DNA of 58,492 nt from an uncultured Clostridia bacterium. Lineage in GTDB: Bacteria; Bacillota; Clostridia; TANB77; CAG-508. The position numbers and the translations under genes were made by a program. This document shows, in pieces, positions 18,981 to 27,601 of the stretch (its first letter is position 1; every line of letters begins with the position of its first letter). Under the pieces are notes generated by a model. It worked only from the letters and a program-made list of their open reading frames with translations, was not told where the DNA came from and did no database searches. The stretch is taken from NCBI GenBank assembly GCA_934157205.1, contig CAKPHJ010000006.1, positions 1-58,492 of the forward strand. Reading direction: 5' to 3'.

Positions 18981-20303
18981 TTATCTTCCCTCTTTCTTTT
19001 TTATTGTTTCTTTTTTTATATCTTTTATATGTGCTTCTAATTTTGCTATTTTTGTTGCTTTACTTTTCACTTCATTAGATACTGACATTCCACTATATTT
19101 TTCATTTTTATTTTTTCTATTTTTTGATTTTTTAATTACTAATTTTAATTGATTTTTTTCATATTCTAATTGTTCTTTTAAAATTTCTATTTTTCTTTCT
19201 GGTGAAACGTCTATTTGATCTGTATTATATCCATATAATACAGACAATTTTTCAGCTATATTTCTTAAATATTCTTCTGCTTTTCCTTTTGGAATTTTAC
19301 AAATATGAACTTCTCTATCTCTGTCTTGCCTTCTTTGAACAAAAAGACTATCTGTAAGTCCAAAAAATTCAGAAACATATTTTGATGATAAATTATCTCT
19401 ATGTAATGTTGAACATAGGAAAATTTCATTTTGATTATTTTGCTTGATTATTTCTTCTATTTTATTTTTTATTCCTTCATATACAAGTATTCTTGCCATT
19501 CCATAATGTCTATTCTCTGGGTTTGTTAAATATGTATCTATTTCTATTGAATTATCTGGATTGGCAGAATAATATTTATCCATTTGAAATTCTGGTTTTT
19601 CATGTATCTTTAAATGAGAATTTTTTATTATTGAATCATATTCTTGTGTTACCATTTCATCACATTCTAAAATGTCTTGATTTGGTTTGATTTTGCTTAT
19701 ATCTTTATTTAATTCTTCTGCAATATCTTTTCTTGTAATCCAATAAAATTGTTCATATTGTTTTTTTATTCCTGGTGTTTGCATTTCTTTTTCTTCTATA
19801 TATTCAGACATATATTGATTTAATTTTTCTCTTATTGAATTTTTTTCATCAGTTTTAGTTTGTAAAAATTCGTCTATATCTTCTTGTTTATATTCTTTTA
19901 GTATTCTTCTTTTAGCTTCTTTATATGCTTCAATTTTTATATTATATGTTTCAAGCATTATTTTTTTATATTTAAAGCCTGAACCATATATATTTTTAAC
20001 ATAATTTTTATATTCATTTCCGTATTTAAAATATTTTGTAATATCATTATATGTAAATGGTTTTTGCCCTTGTGTTATATATACAGCTGATATTACACTA
20101 TTATTTTCATCTACTGCTATTATTACCTTGTTCTCTTGTGAATGTATGTAATTTGAAATATCCTCCCTCCCAGTAATAAATAACTGTCCTTTTTTTCCTT
20201 CTGTTTCCATATGATTTAAAACTTTTAACTCTAAATTTTCGATTTGACTCAAATATTCTCGTTCATTTTCTTTTGTGACTTCGATTATTTTGTAATTTTT
20301 CAA
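18981..20303 (-). CDS. GNAT-like acetyltransferase, unknown substrate
   Basis: Protein of about 440 residues. The N-terminal third looks GNAT-like (KVIIAVDENNSVISAVYIT), and a second segment near 280-330 has NRHYGMARILVYEGI, resembling the acetyl-CoA binding loop. The C-terminal 90 residues are a Lys-rich predicted coiled coil. No close family is recognised. The start is probably the TTG at 20303, six bases after AGGTG; a GTG at 20312 would overlap that site. It is first in an operon of four (GNAT-like, M23, nucleoside kinase, RNHCP). Confidence 0.65.
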   Translation of the reverse strand: MKNYKIIEVTKENEREYLSQIENLELKVLNHMETEGKKGQLFITGREDISNYIHSQENKVIIAVDENNSVISAVYITQGQKPFTYNDITKYFKYGNEYKNYVKNIYGSGFKYKKIMLETYNIKIEAYKEAKRRILKEYKQEDIDEFLQTKTDEKNSIREKLNQYMSEYIEEKEMQTPGIKKQYEQFYWITRKDIAEELNKDISKIKPNQDILECDEMVTQEYDSIIKNSHLKIHEKPEFQMDKYYSANPDNSIEIDTYLTNPENRHYGMARILVYEGIKNKIEEIIKQNNQNEIFLCSTLHRDNLSSKYVSEFFGLTDSLFVQRRQDRDREVHICKIPKGKAEEYLRNIAEKLSVLYGYNTDQIDVSPERKIEILKEQLEYEKNQLKLVIKKSKNRKNKNEKYSGMSVSNEVKSKATKIAKLEAHIKDIKKETIKKKEGR

Positions 20304-20527
20304 TTCTTTCACCTCTTATGGCTTGTTCATGAACTAATATAATTATATTTGATCAGTTGGTATTTTATCACACCTTTTTTATGTTGTCAAAACTATGTTT
20401 ATGAATAAAATTCCTATAATTTGTATATATTGTTAAAAGATAATAATTAATGTTACTATTCGCAGTTTATTTTCAATTTACTTGACTATTAGTAACAATT
20501 TAAATTAAAAAGAAAGGATATTATAAT

Positions 20528-20734
20528 ATGAATTTACAAAGAATAAACAATATTTTAAATAATAATGAAAAATTTGATATTTATTATAATCAACGTTTAG
20601 TTTGGATTCAAGGAATTGATACTAATACTGAAACAGCTAAAATTGGCTTTGTTGATAATTTTGAAGAACAAAATATTCCAATTAAAATGCTTTATGAAAA
20701 ACAAGAAGAACAAAATTTTTTCAGCACAAATTAA
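20528..20734 (+). CDS. H-type small acid-soluble spore protein (SspH-like)
   Basis: Protein of 68 residues matching the SspH pattern: MNLQRINNILNNNEKFDIYY, then V-W-I-Q near the middle, an acidic T-A-K-I-G stretch and a hydrophobic C-terminal strand. Minor SASPs are packed in the spore core and made in the forespore under sigma-G. AAAGGA lies 11 bases before ATG. It is a single-gene unit with its own terminator, divergent from the GNAT-like operon. I see no convincing sigma-G boxes. Confidence 0.7.
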   Translation: MNLQRINNILNNNEKFDIYYNQRLVWIQGIDTNTETAKIGFVDNFEEQNIPIKMLYEKQEEQNFFSTN

Positions 20735-20762
20735 GACCTTAAAATTTTACTTTTAAGGTCTT
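20733..20762 (+). terminator. rho-independent terminator
   Basis: Perfect 12-base-pair stem AAGACCTTAAAA / TTTTAAGGTCTT with a six-base loop and a T run, directly after the sspH-like stop codon. Confidence 0.85.
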
Positions 20763-20834
20763 TTTTATATACTAGGATAGTTCTAATTTCTTAGTACAAA
20801 ACAAAGTACAACTTGCATTGCTTTGTTCCTTTTT

Positions 20835-22217
20835 TTAAAATTCTAATCTTTGTTCTACCCAATTTACTACTTCATCTATTTTTAAGCGAATTTGTTCCAT
20901 TGTATCTCTATTTCTTATTGTAACTGTTTCGTCTTCTAATGTGTCAAAATCTACTGTAACACAATAAGGTGTACCTATTTCGTCTTCTCTTCTATAACGT
21001 TTTCCTATACTTCCAGCTTCGTCATAATCACACATAAATTTTGTTGATAATTTTTTATAAACTTCGTCTGCTTTTTCTGAAAGTTTTTTTGATAATGGCA
21101 ATACAGCTACTTTATATGGAGCTATTGCTGGATGTAAATGTAATACTGTTCTTGTATCTCCTTCAGAAATTTCTTCTTCATCATAACTATTACATAAAAA
21201 TGCTAAAACAACTCTGTCTGCTCCTAATGATGGTTCTATTACATATGGTACATATTTTTCATTTGTTTCTGGCTCTTGATATGTTAGGTCTTGTTTTGAA
21301 TGATTCATGTGTTGTGTTAAGTCATAATCTGTTCTGTCTGCAATTCCCCATAATTCACCCCAACCAAATGGGAAAGCAAATTCAATATCTGTTGTTGCTT
21401 TGCTATAGAATACTAATTCTTCTGGTGAATGATCTCTTAGTCTAATATTTGATTCTTTTATTCCTAATTTTAATAACCAATTTTTACAATATTCTTTCCA
21501 ATATTTATGCCATTCTAAATCTGTTCCTGGTTTGCAGAAAAATTCAAGTTCCATTTGTTCAAATTCTCTAGTTCTAAATGTAAAATTACCTGGTGTTATT
21601 TCATTTCTGAATGCTTTACCAATTTGTGCTATTCCCATTGGCATTTTCTTTCTTGATGTTCTTAATACATTTTTAAAATCTACAAATATTCCTTGTGCAG
21701 TTTCAGGTCTTAAGTATATTTCAGATGTTTTGTCTTCTGTTACACCTTGAAAAGTTTTAAACATTAAATTAAATTTTCTTATGTCTGTAAAATTTGTTTT
21801 TCCACATTTTGGACATGGAATTTTATTTTTTTCTATAAATTCTATTAATTCTTTGTCTGACATTCCATCTGCTATCATGTCCTTTTTTTGTTCGTGTGCC
21901 CATTCTTCTATTAATTTATCTGCTCTGTGTCTTGTTTTACATTCTTTACAATCAATTAATGGGTCTGAAAAACCACCAACATGGCCTGAAGCTACCCATG
22001 TTTCAGGATTCATTAATATAGCTGCATCTAAACCAACTATTTCTTTTCTTTCTTGAATAAATTTTTTTCTCCAAGCTTTTTTTACATTGTTTTTTAATTC
22101 TACACCTAAAGGTCCATAATCCCAAGTATTTGCAAGTCCTCCATATATTTCTGAGCCTGGATATATATATCCTCTATTTTTGCAAAGTGCTACTAATTTT
22201 TCCATTGATTCTAACAT
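20835..22217 (-). CDS. glyQS: glycyl-tRNA synthetase, homodimeric type
   Basis: Class II synthetase of 460 residues that charges tRNA-Gly. Motifs: N-terminal GYIYPGSEIYGGLANTWDYG, a zinc-like CKEC...CPKC pair, motif 2 FRNEITPGNFTFRTREFEQM, motif 3 with EPSLGADRVVLAFL, and a C-terminal anticodon-binding domain. ATG with GGGTGG upstream. No T-box leader is visible in the short upstream region, which ends near the divergent tRNA-Trp gene. It is directly relevant to the CGG recoding, since a four-base-decoding tRNA-Gly would be charged by this enzyme. Confidence 0.97.
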   Translation of the reverse strand: MLESMEKLVALCKNRGYIYPGSEIYGGLANTWDYGPLGVELKNNVKKAWRKKFIQERKEIVGLDAAILMNPETWVASGHVGGFSDPLIDCKECKTRHRADKLIEEWAHEQKKDMIADGMSDKELIEFIEKNKIPCPKCGKTNFTDIRKFNLMFKTFQGVTEDKTSEIYLRPETAQGIFVDFKNVLRTSRKKMPMGIAQIGKAFRNEITPGNFTFRTREFEQMELEFFCKPGTDLEWHKYWKEYCKNWLLKLGIKESNIRLRDHSPEELVFYSKATTDIEFAFPFGWGELWGIADRTDYDLTQHMNHSKQDLTYQEPETNEKYVPYVIEPSLGADRVVLAFLCNSYDEEEISEGDTRTVLHLHPAIAPYKVAVLPLSKKLSEKADEVYKKLSTKFMCDYDEAGSIGKRYRREDEIGTPYCVTVDFDTLEDETVTIRNRDTMEQIRLKIDEVVNWVEQRLEF

Positions 22218-22364
22218 AAAATTCCACCCTCATAATCTTTATCGTTTTTGCCAATTATATTATTTTTAATAAAAAAAGTCAATAATTTTAAAAAAAGTTA
22301 TTGCCTTTTTATTTCTTTTGTGTTAATATATTAAATGTCTTAAATATATTATTTTTATTCATTT

Positions 22365-22439
22365 AGGGGTATAGTGTCAATGGTAGCACATCGGTCTCCA
22401 AAACCGCCTGTGAGGGTTCGAATCCTTCTACCCCTGCCA
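22365..22439 (+). tRNA. tRNA-Trp (anticodon CCA)
   Basis: Acceptor arms AGGGGTA / TACCCCT pair fully. D arm GTGT...GCAC, anticodon loop CTCCAAA with CCA, T loop TTCGAAT, discriminator G and an encoded CCA end. It has a normal seven-base anticodon loop. The antisense frame across it that reads VEGFEPSQA is a well-known artefact of tRNA genes, not a protein. Confidence 0.95.
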
Positions 22440-22462
22440 TTTTTTTATTGGAGGCGATTTTT

Positions 22463-23049
22463 ATTTCAAAAAGTTTATTTTTTTCAATATTATTAATTTT
22501 TATATTAACATTCTTTATTTCAATATTTTTTATTCCATCAATTTCAAACAATTCAAATACAAATCAGAACTTAAACAAAGAAATTATTGCATTTAACCCT
22601 AATGGTTTTGTTTGGCCAATACCTCGGATATACACAAATAAGTTCTCCTTTTGGAAAAAGAAACTCACCAACAGCACGGTGCTTCTAGTTTTCACTATGG
22701 TTGTGATATACCAGCTCCTGAAGGTACAAATTTAATAGCTGTTTCAGATGGTAAAATAACATTTACAAACTTCTTAGGTGCTGGTGGTTATACAATTACC
22801 ATTTCCTTCTCTAATTTAAAAGTCTCATATTGTCATGTAAGTCCAAATTATATTGTTTCAGTTGGAGAATTCGTAAAACAAGGTCAAATTATTGGACATG
22901 TTGGTCCTAAATATGTTTATGGAGTACCTGGAAACTCATATCATGACAAAAGTGGTAACCCCACAAACGGGGCTACCACTGGTTCTCATTTACATATTGG
23001 TATAAGAGAAAATGATAAATATCAAAATCCCTTGAATTTTTTTACATAA
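22463..23049 (+). CDS. secreted M23 peptidase, two CGG +1 recoding sites and a non-ATG start
   Basis: Skipping C at CGG 22625-22627 and 22677-22679 gives one protein of 194 residues: an N-terminal signal or anchor helix (LFFSILLIFILTFFISIFF), a linker, then an M23 domain with SSPFGKR, HYGCDIPAPEGT and HLHIGIR, so the zinc ligands are intact. It is a likely peptidoglycan endopeptidase. There is no ATG. The best placed start is ATT at 22463, eight bases after GGAGG (22450-22454); a TTG at 22448 would overlap the ribosome-binding site. It begins 23 bases after tRNA-Trp and may share its transcript. Confidence 0.85.
22625..22627 (+). other. CGG recoding site 1 in the M23 peptidase
   Basis: Triplets read ATA CCT CGG ATA TAC. 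Skipping C gives W-P-I-P-G-Y-T-Q-I-S-S-P-F-G, the canonical entry to an M23 domain. Confidence 0.92.
22677..22679 (+). other. CGG recoding site 2 in the M23 peptidase
   Basis: After site 1 the frame reads ACA GCA CGG TGC TTC TAG and stops. Skipping C gives T-A-G-A-S-S-F-H-Y-G-C-D-I, restoring the zinc-ligand motif. This is a CGGT site, 52 bases after site 1. Confidence 0.92.
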
Positions 23050-23056
23050 ATTAAAA

Positions 23057-23542
23057 TTACATATCATCTTCGTCGTCTTCAGAATCTTCCACGTCTTCAA
23101 TGCCACAACCATGGCATCCACCACAATGGCCACTGCAACCATCTTCAATATCGTCCACATCTCCTGTCCAATCTAATTCTATTATATTGTGACATTCTGG
23201 GCATTCTATTTCTGTTTTTTCTTCATCTACATCTACGAAAAATTCATAATTGCAGTATGGACATATTATTTCAAAATCAAAACCTTCTTCTGAATATATG
23301 TCTTTTTCAATATGTTCTATAATTTGTTGCATTTTTTCTATCTTGTTTTCCATATTATTTTGCGTAGCTTTTAATTCTTCTATTTCATCATTTTTATAAT
23401 TCATTATGCTATCTATTTGTTCTACTATTACATCTAAAAATTTAGTAAACCTTGCTTTTATATATTCCAAGTCTTCTTTATTTTTTATATTTTTGTCTAT
23501 GTCATCTAAAAAACTTTTATATTCGTTTTTTATTATTCCCAT
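23057..23542 (-). CDS. coiled-coil zinc-ribbon protein (CD1247-like)
   Basis: Protein of 161 residues. The N-terminal two thirds is a charged coiled coil (about 5-85). A zinc ribbon follows (ICPYCNYEF ... IECPECHNII), then a Gly/Cys/His-rich stretch (CSGHCGGCHGCG) and an acidic tail. It resembles a clostridial family annotated from C. difficile CD1247 that usually lies next to efp; the function is unknown. ATG at 23542 preferred because AAAGGTG precedes it; a GTG four codons upstream overlaps that site. It is 18 bases after efp. Confidence 0.75.
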   Translation of the reverse strand: MGIIKNEYKSFLDDIDKNIKNKEDLEYIKARFTKFLDVIVEQIDSIMNYKNDEIEELKATQNNMENKIEKMQQIIEHIEKDIYSEEGFDFEIICPYCNYEFFVDVDEEKTEIECPECHNIIELDWTGDVDDIEDGCSGHCGGCHGCGIEDVEDSEDDEDDM

Positions 23543-23560
23543 TTTGTTAATCACCTTTCT

Positions 23561-24127
23561 TTATACTCTTTCCATGTATTCACATGTTCTTGTATCTATT
23601 TTTAAGATATCTCCTATGTTTACGAATAATGGAACTTGAATTTCTAATCCTGTTTCTAATTTAGCTGGTTTTCCTGATGTTGTTGTTGTATTTCCACTGA
23701 AACCTGGTTCAGTGTATGTAACTTCTAATTCCACAAATGTTGGTGGTTCAACTGCAAATACCTTTCCTTTATAAGAAAGCATTGTTACTTCCATATTTTC
23801 TTTTAAATATTTTAGACAATCTCCAAGTTGTTCTTCATTTAAAGGCATTTGATCATATGTTTCATTATCCATAAAATAATATAAATCTCCATCATTATAT
23901 AGATATTGCATTGCCTTTTTTTCTATTTCTGCTGCTGGATATTTGTCTGAAGGATTAAATGTTTTTTCTAATGTTGCTCCTGTTATTACATTTTTTAGTT
24001 TTGTTCTTACAAATGCAGAACCTTTTCCTGGTTTTACATGTTGGAATTCAACTATTCTATATACATTACCTTCCATTTCAAATGTTGTTCCATTTCTAAA
24101 ATCACCTGCTGAATATACTGATGCCAT
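23561..24127 (-). CDS. efp: translation elongation factor P
   Basis: EF-P of 188 residues, normal size, with the three-barrel fold: KOW-like N-terminal domain with the loop KPGKGSAFVRTK (the modified Lys region that reaches the peptidyl transferase centre), a middle OB domain, and the C-terminal signature region ending SGKPAKLETGLEIQVPLFV. It relieves stalling at polyproline. The ATG at 24127 is chosen because AAAGGAG lies eight bases upstream; an ATG eight codons earlier has no good site. Confidence 0.96.
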   Translation of the reverse strand: MASVYSAGDFRNGTTFEMEGNVYRIVEFQHVKPGKGSAFVRTKLKNVITGATLEKTFNPSDKYPAAEIEKKAMQYLYNDGDLYYFMDNETYDQMPLNEEQLGDCLKYLKENMEVTMLSYKGKVFAVEPPTFVELEVTYTEPGFSGNTTTTSGKPAKLETGLEIQVPLFVNIGDILKIDTRTCEYMERV

Positions 24128-24311
24128 AATAATTTCTCCTTTCAATTTCATGTTTGTTTTTCTTTTATATTTTGTATAGAATATTCACATTATATATTTC
24201 CTATTAAAACTATACTTTTACTATTTTACTACAAAAATCAATAAAAATCAATACTAAAAGTTTAATGATTGTAGTATAAAATTATAAAATTATAAATCGT
24301 ATATGCAAAAA

Positions 24312-25370
24312 TTATATTACAATATAATTCTTCTCAGATTTAGTTAAATTTATGCATCCATTTTTTTCTATTTTAACTGTATCTTCAATTCTTACACCAA
24401 ATTTTCCTGGTATATAAATTCCTGGTTCATTTGTAACAACCATATTTTCTTTTAAATTTGAATCTATATTATAACTAATATATGGTGTTTCATGTATTTC
24501 CATTCCAACACCATGACCCAAGCTATGTATTAAGTCATATCCATTTATTTTAAAATCACTTTCTACCATTTTAGCCAAATGTCTTGTACTTGCACCATCT
24601 TTGTATTGTTCTTGTACTGTAAGTTGATTTTTTAAAACTAAATCATAAATTGGTTTTATTTCCTCTGGTACTTCTCCTACAAAAAATGTTCTTGTCATAT
24701 CTGAACAATATCCATTAACTTTGCATCCCATATCAATTGTTATAATGTCTTTTTCTTTTATTTTTCTTTCTGTTGGTGCTGCATGCGGTTTTGATGTATT
24801 TTCGCCTGAAGCAACTATTGTATCAAATGATAATCCATCTGTTCTTTCTTTGAAATATAATTCTATTTCATTGGCTATTTCTTTTTCTGTCATACCAGGT
24901 TTTATATATTTCAATATATATTCAAAGCAATTATCTGTTATTTCACATGCTTTTGATATGTATTCTATTTCGTCATCATCTTTTATCATTCTTTGTTTTT
25001 CTATAATATGCTCTGTTTCTACAAAATTATGTATTTTGTATTTTCTTATATATTCTTTATACGTAGCATATGAAATATTATATTCTTCAAATCCAACATT
25101 TTCACAAAACATAAAGAAGTTTTCATAGTCTTCTTTTGAAATGTCATGAATATTGTAAACTATTATTTCATCAAACAATGTTAAAGTTGTATGCACATGT
25201 TCTATATATCTACTATCTGTTATAAATATATTTTCTTTTCTAGTTAAAAGTAAAACTCCTTCTGCTGTAACATTTATTAAATATTTTATATTTATAGGAT
25301 TTGTTATAATTAAACCTTGTAAATCTAAACTAGACATTTTATTTCTTAACCATTGTAATTTAGAATTCAT
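24312..25370 (-). CDS. Xaa-Pro aminopeptidase, M24 family
   Basis: Protein of about 352 residues. The creatinase-like N-terminal domain spans about 1-125. The pita-bread metallopeptidase has the metal ligands ITIDMGC and CSDMTRTFF (two Asp), HSLGHGVGMEIHE (His), TNEPGIY (Glu) and RIEDTV (Glu). It removes N-terminal residues before proline in the cytoplasm. The order M24 peptidase then efp is common in clostridia. Start taken as ATG at 25370; a GTG three codons earlier is possible. Confidence 0.92.
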   Translation of the reverse strand: MNSKLQWLRNKMSSLDLQGLIITNPINIKYLINVTAEGVLLLTRKENIFITDSRYIEHVHTTLTLFDEIIVYNIHDISKEDYENFFMFCENVGFEEYNISYATYKEYIRKYKIHNFVETEHIIEKQRMIKDDDEIEYISKACEITDNCFEYILKYIKPGMTEKEIANEIELYFKERTDGLSFDTIVASGENTSKPHAAPTERKIKEKDIITIDMGCKVNGYCSDMTRTFFVGEVPEEIKPIYDLVLKNQLTVQEQYKDGASTRHLAKMVESDFKINGYDLIHSLGHGVGMEIHETPYISYNIDSNLKENMVVTNEPGIYIPGKFGVRIEDTVKIEKNGCINLTKSEKNYIVI

Positions 25371-25463
25371 TTCTGCCACGTCCCTTTCTATCTGTATATT
25401 TTATTATAAAATTTGATATTATATTATTTGAAAATACCTTACATAAATTATTTATATTAAATT

Positions 25464-26217
25464 TTATGTTCTGTACATTCCAAGTGTAAATATGACCATT
25501 AATATATTTTTTATTTGTTCAAAAGGTAAGTATATACTTAAAAATACAGCAATAACTATAAACGGTCCAAATGGAATATATTCGTCTGTTTTTTTAATTT
25601 TAGTTATTAAAAGTATTATACTCAGAATTGCTCCTATTAAAAATGATGTTAATGTTATTATTATTATATTTGAAAGACCAAAATATAATCCTAAAGATGC
25701 CATTAATTTTACATCACCAAAACCCATTGCTTCTTTTCCATAGAAAACTCCACCTAAAAGTGTTATAAGTAAAAAAATACCGCCTCCAGCTAGCATTCCA
25801 AGTAACATATTTATTGTTATTGCAATATTTGATAAACCGTATAAAAAGGCAAATATTATGCCTATTTCAAAAATAGTTAAATTAAGCCTATTAGGAATTA
25901 TCTGTAATTTAAAATCTATAACAAATACAGAAATCAACATAGGTGTGAGTATTAAATATTTTATTAAATCTAAATTTGCTATTAGCGTTTCTTTTATTCC
26001 ATATGTATATACCAACCCTACATATATTACTGAAACTAAAAGCATTATAATGTAGTTCGGTTTAAAATTCATTTTATTTTCTATTATAAAGTCCTTTGAT
26101 ATTACACTTTTATATTCTGGTAATCTTTTATTAGCCCAACTAACAATATGACCAACAAATAATCCGAATAATACTTACAACTACATAATATATTATATTT
26201 ACATTGTTTAAATACAT
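25464..26217 (-). CDS. type IV prepilin peptidase (A24), one CGG +1 recoding site
   Basis: Polytopic aspartic protease that trims and methylates prepilins. Skipping C at CGG 26164-26166 adds the real N-terminus (start ATG 26217, AAGGAG ten bases upstream) and gives 250 residues. The restored part reads VVVSIIGLFVGHIVSWANK RLPE-like, the usual first helix and RLP motif. Catalytic Asp residues lie in VFVIDFKLQIIPN and in the GxGD motif of AMGFGDVKLMASLG. The zinc-binding cytoplasmic loop seen in long forms is short or absent. Pilin genes are not in this window. Confidence 0.9.
26164..26166 (-). other. CGG recoding site in the prepilin peptidase
   Basis: Triplets read AGT ATT ATT CGG ATT ATT and soon stop. 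Skipping C gives S-I-I-G-L-F-V-G-H-I-V-S-W, joining the ATG start to the rest of the gene. Confidence 0.9.
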
Positions 26218-26249
26218 TTTTGTTTTTCTCCTTTATTTTTGCCAACTTT

Positions 26250-26747
26250 TTATTTTATATTATTCTCTTTTTTATATTTTTGTTTTATTCTATCTTCTAT
26301 TGGTCTTTTCCATGCTGTATACCAAAAATCTTTTTTGTCTATTGGATCTACTAGTATTGTAAACATTTTACACCTATTACCTCCAATTATGTCAGTAAAT
26401 ATTTGATCACCTACTACTGCTATATTTTCACTTTTCTCTCCTAGTGCTTTTTGTGCTTTTTTTAATCCTGTTTTTAGTGGCTTTTTAGCAAAAATTGTAT
26501 AGGGTATTCCTAACTTTTTTGCTACATTTTCTGCCTTTTCTTTTTTATTTGTATTAGATACTATATATAATTTTACTCCTTGTCCAACTAATTGTTTTGC
26601 CCATTGTTCAACTTCTTTTGACATATTTTTTTGATAATTTATTAAAGTATTATCCATATCTAATATTAAAGCTTTAATTTTATTTTTTTGTAAAAATTCT
26701 ATTGTTATTTTCTCTACGTTTTCTAAGTACCTGTCTGGGTATAACAT
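26250..26747 (-). CDS. yqeG: YqeG-family HAD phosphatase
   Basis: HAD-fold phosphatase of 165 residues. Motif I is LILDMDNTLINY (DxD), motif II Thr/Ser is in YIVSNTNKKE, a Lys lies in the KKPLKTG stretch, and motif IV is VVGDQIFTDIIGG. Relatives of YqeG and Gep4 act on phosphatidylglycerophosphate or small phosphates, so the substrate is open. ATG with GAGGAAAAA upstream. It lies between sleB and the prepilin peptidase in a minus-strand run. Confidence 0.88.
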   Translation of the reverse strand: MLYPDRYLENVEKITIEFLQKNKIKALILDMDNTLINYQKNMSKEVEQWAKQLVGQGVKLYIVSNTNKKEKAENVAKKLGIPYTIFAKKPLKTGLKKAQKALGEKSENIAVVGDQIFTDIIGGNRCKMFTILVDPIDKKDFWYTAWKRPIEDRIKQKYKKENNIK

Positions 26748-26825
26748 TTTTTCCTCCGTGTTTTAAAATTTACTACTATATTATCAATTTCAACTTTTTT
26801 TGTCAAGACTTTTAAAATCATTATC

Positions 26826-26857
26826 TTGTAAGTAAATTAATAAAAATTTACTTACAA
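26826..26857 (-). terminator. hairpin at the end of sleB
   Basis: Thirteen-base-pair stem TTGTAAGTAAATT / AATTTACTTACAA overlapping the last codons and stop of sleB. There is no strong U run after it on the minus strand, so it may be a weak terminator or a 3' stabilising hairpin. Confidence 0.45.
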
Positions 26858-27531
26858 AATCTATGTTTTCCAATTGTTACAGTCATTGGCCTAGACCATA
26901 TCCATTTATTTGTTGCTGTTGAAGGATTAAAATAATATATTGCCCCATAACTTGGATCCCAACCATTAATGGCATCTTGTGCAGCTTTTTTAGCAGTATC
27001 ATTTGGTGTTAAATTTATTTGCCCATCTTTTACTGCGTCAAATGCTCCAGATTGATAAACTACACCTGAAATTGTATTTGGAAAAGAACTACTTTTTACT
27101 CTGTTCATAACAACTGCCCCAACAGCAACTTGTCCAGTATATGGTTCCCCTCGTGATTCTCCATATATTACTCTTGCAAGCAAATTTACATTACTAGAAT
27201 TACTTGTTGTGCTACTAGATGAAGAACTATATATTCCCATTGCTCTTAAAGTTGCTGTTCCTGCTATACCATCTACTGTTAAACCATTTTTTCTTTGAAA
27301 ATATTTTACTGCTTCTACTGTTTTATTTCCATATATACCATCTACACTTCCTGTATAATATCCCCATCTTTTTAATTTTGTTTGTATTGTTTTTACTTCT
27401 TCTCCTCTTGAACCGTATTTTGACAATGCTTCAACTTCATTATTTTGAACTATACTATAAATAAAAATTGTTACCAATGTTAAAGCTATTATAGAACAAA
27501 ATAATATTATAAATTTTTTATTTTTAAACAT
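26848..27531 (-). CDS. sleB: spore cortex-lytic enzyme / cell wall hydrolase (SleB type)
   Basis: Protein of 227 residues: N-terminal membrane anchor or signal (FIILFCSIIALTLVTIFIYSIV), a peptidoglycan-binding domain (YGSRGEEVKTIQTKLKRWGY ... GLTVDGIAGTAT), a Ser-rich linker, and a hydrolase_2 catalytic domain with the catalytic Glu in ARVIYGESRGEPYTGQ. The family breaks down spore cortex at germination. The ATG at 27531 is preferred because AGGTGG lies seven bases upstream. It fits the sporulation genes elsewhere in the window; the usual ypeB partner is not adjacent. Confidence 0.9.
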   Translation of the reverse strand: MFKNKKFIILFCSIIALTLVTIFIYSIVQNNEVEALSKYGSRGEEVKTIQTKLKRWGYYTGSVDGIYGNKTVEAVKYFQRKNGLTVDGIAGTATLRAMGIYSSSSSSTTSNSSNVNLLARVIYGESRGEPYTGQVAVGAVVMNRVKSSSFPNTISGVVYQSGAFDAVKDGQINLTPNDTAKKAAQDAINGWDPSYGAIYYFNPSTATNKWIWSRPMTVTIGKHRFCK

Positions 27532-27601
27532 AAAAAAACCACCTATCAATAATAATATTTTAATTATATTTTTATCAATATTTGGTTTTTTATACATATT
27601 T

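Noticed and set aside
22218..22362. T-box or glycine riboswitch upstream of glyQS
   Set aside because: The leader is short and lacks a recognisable T-box sequence or riboswitch core.
22363..22551. Minus-strand protein across tRNA-Trp
   Set aside because: It is the well-known spurious translation of a tRNA gene and has no ribosome-binding site.
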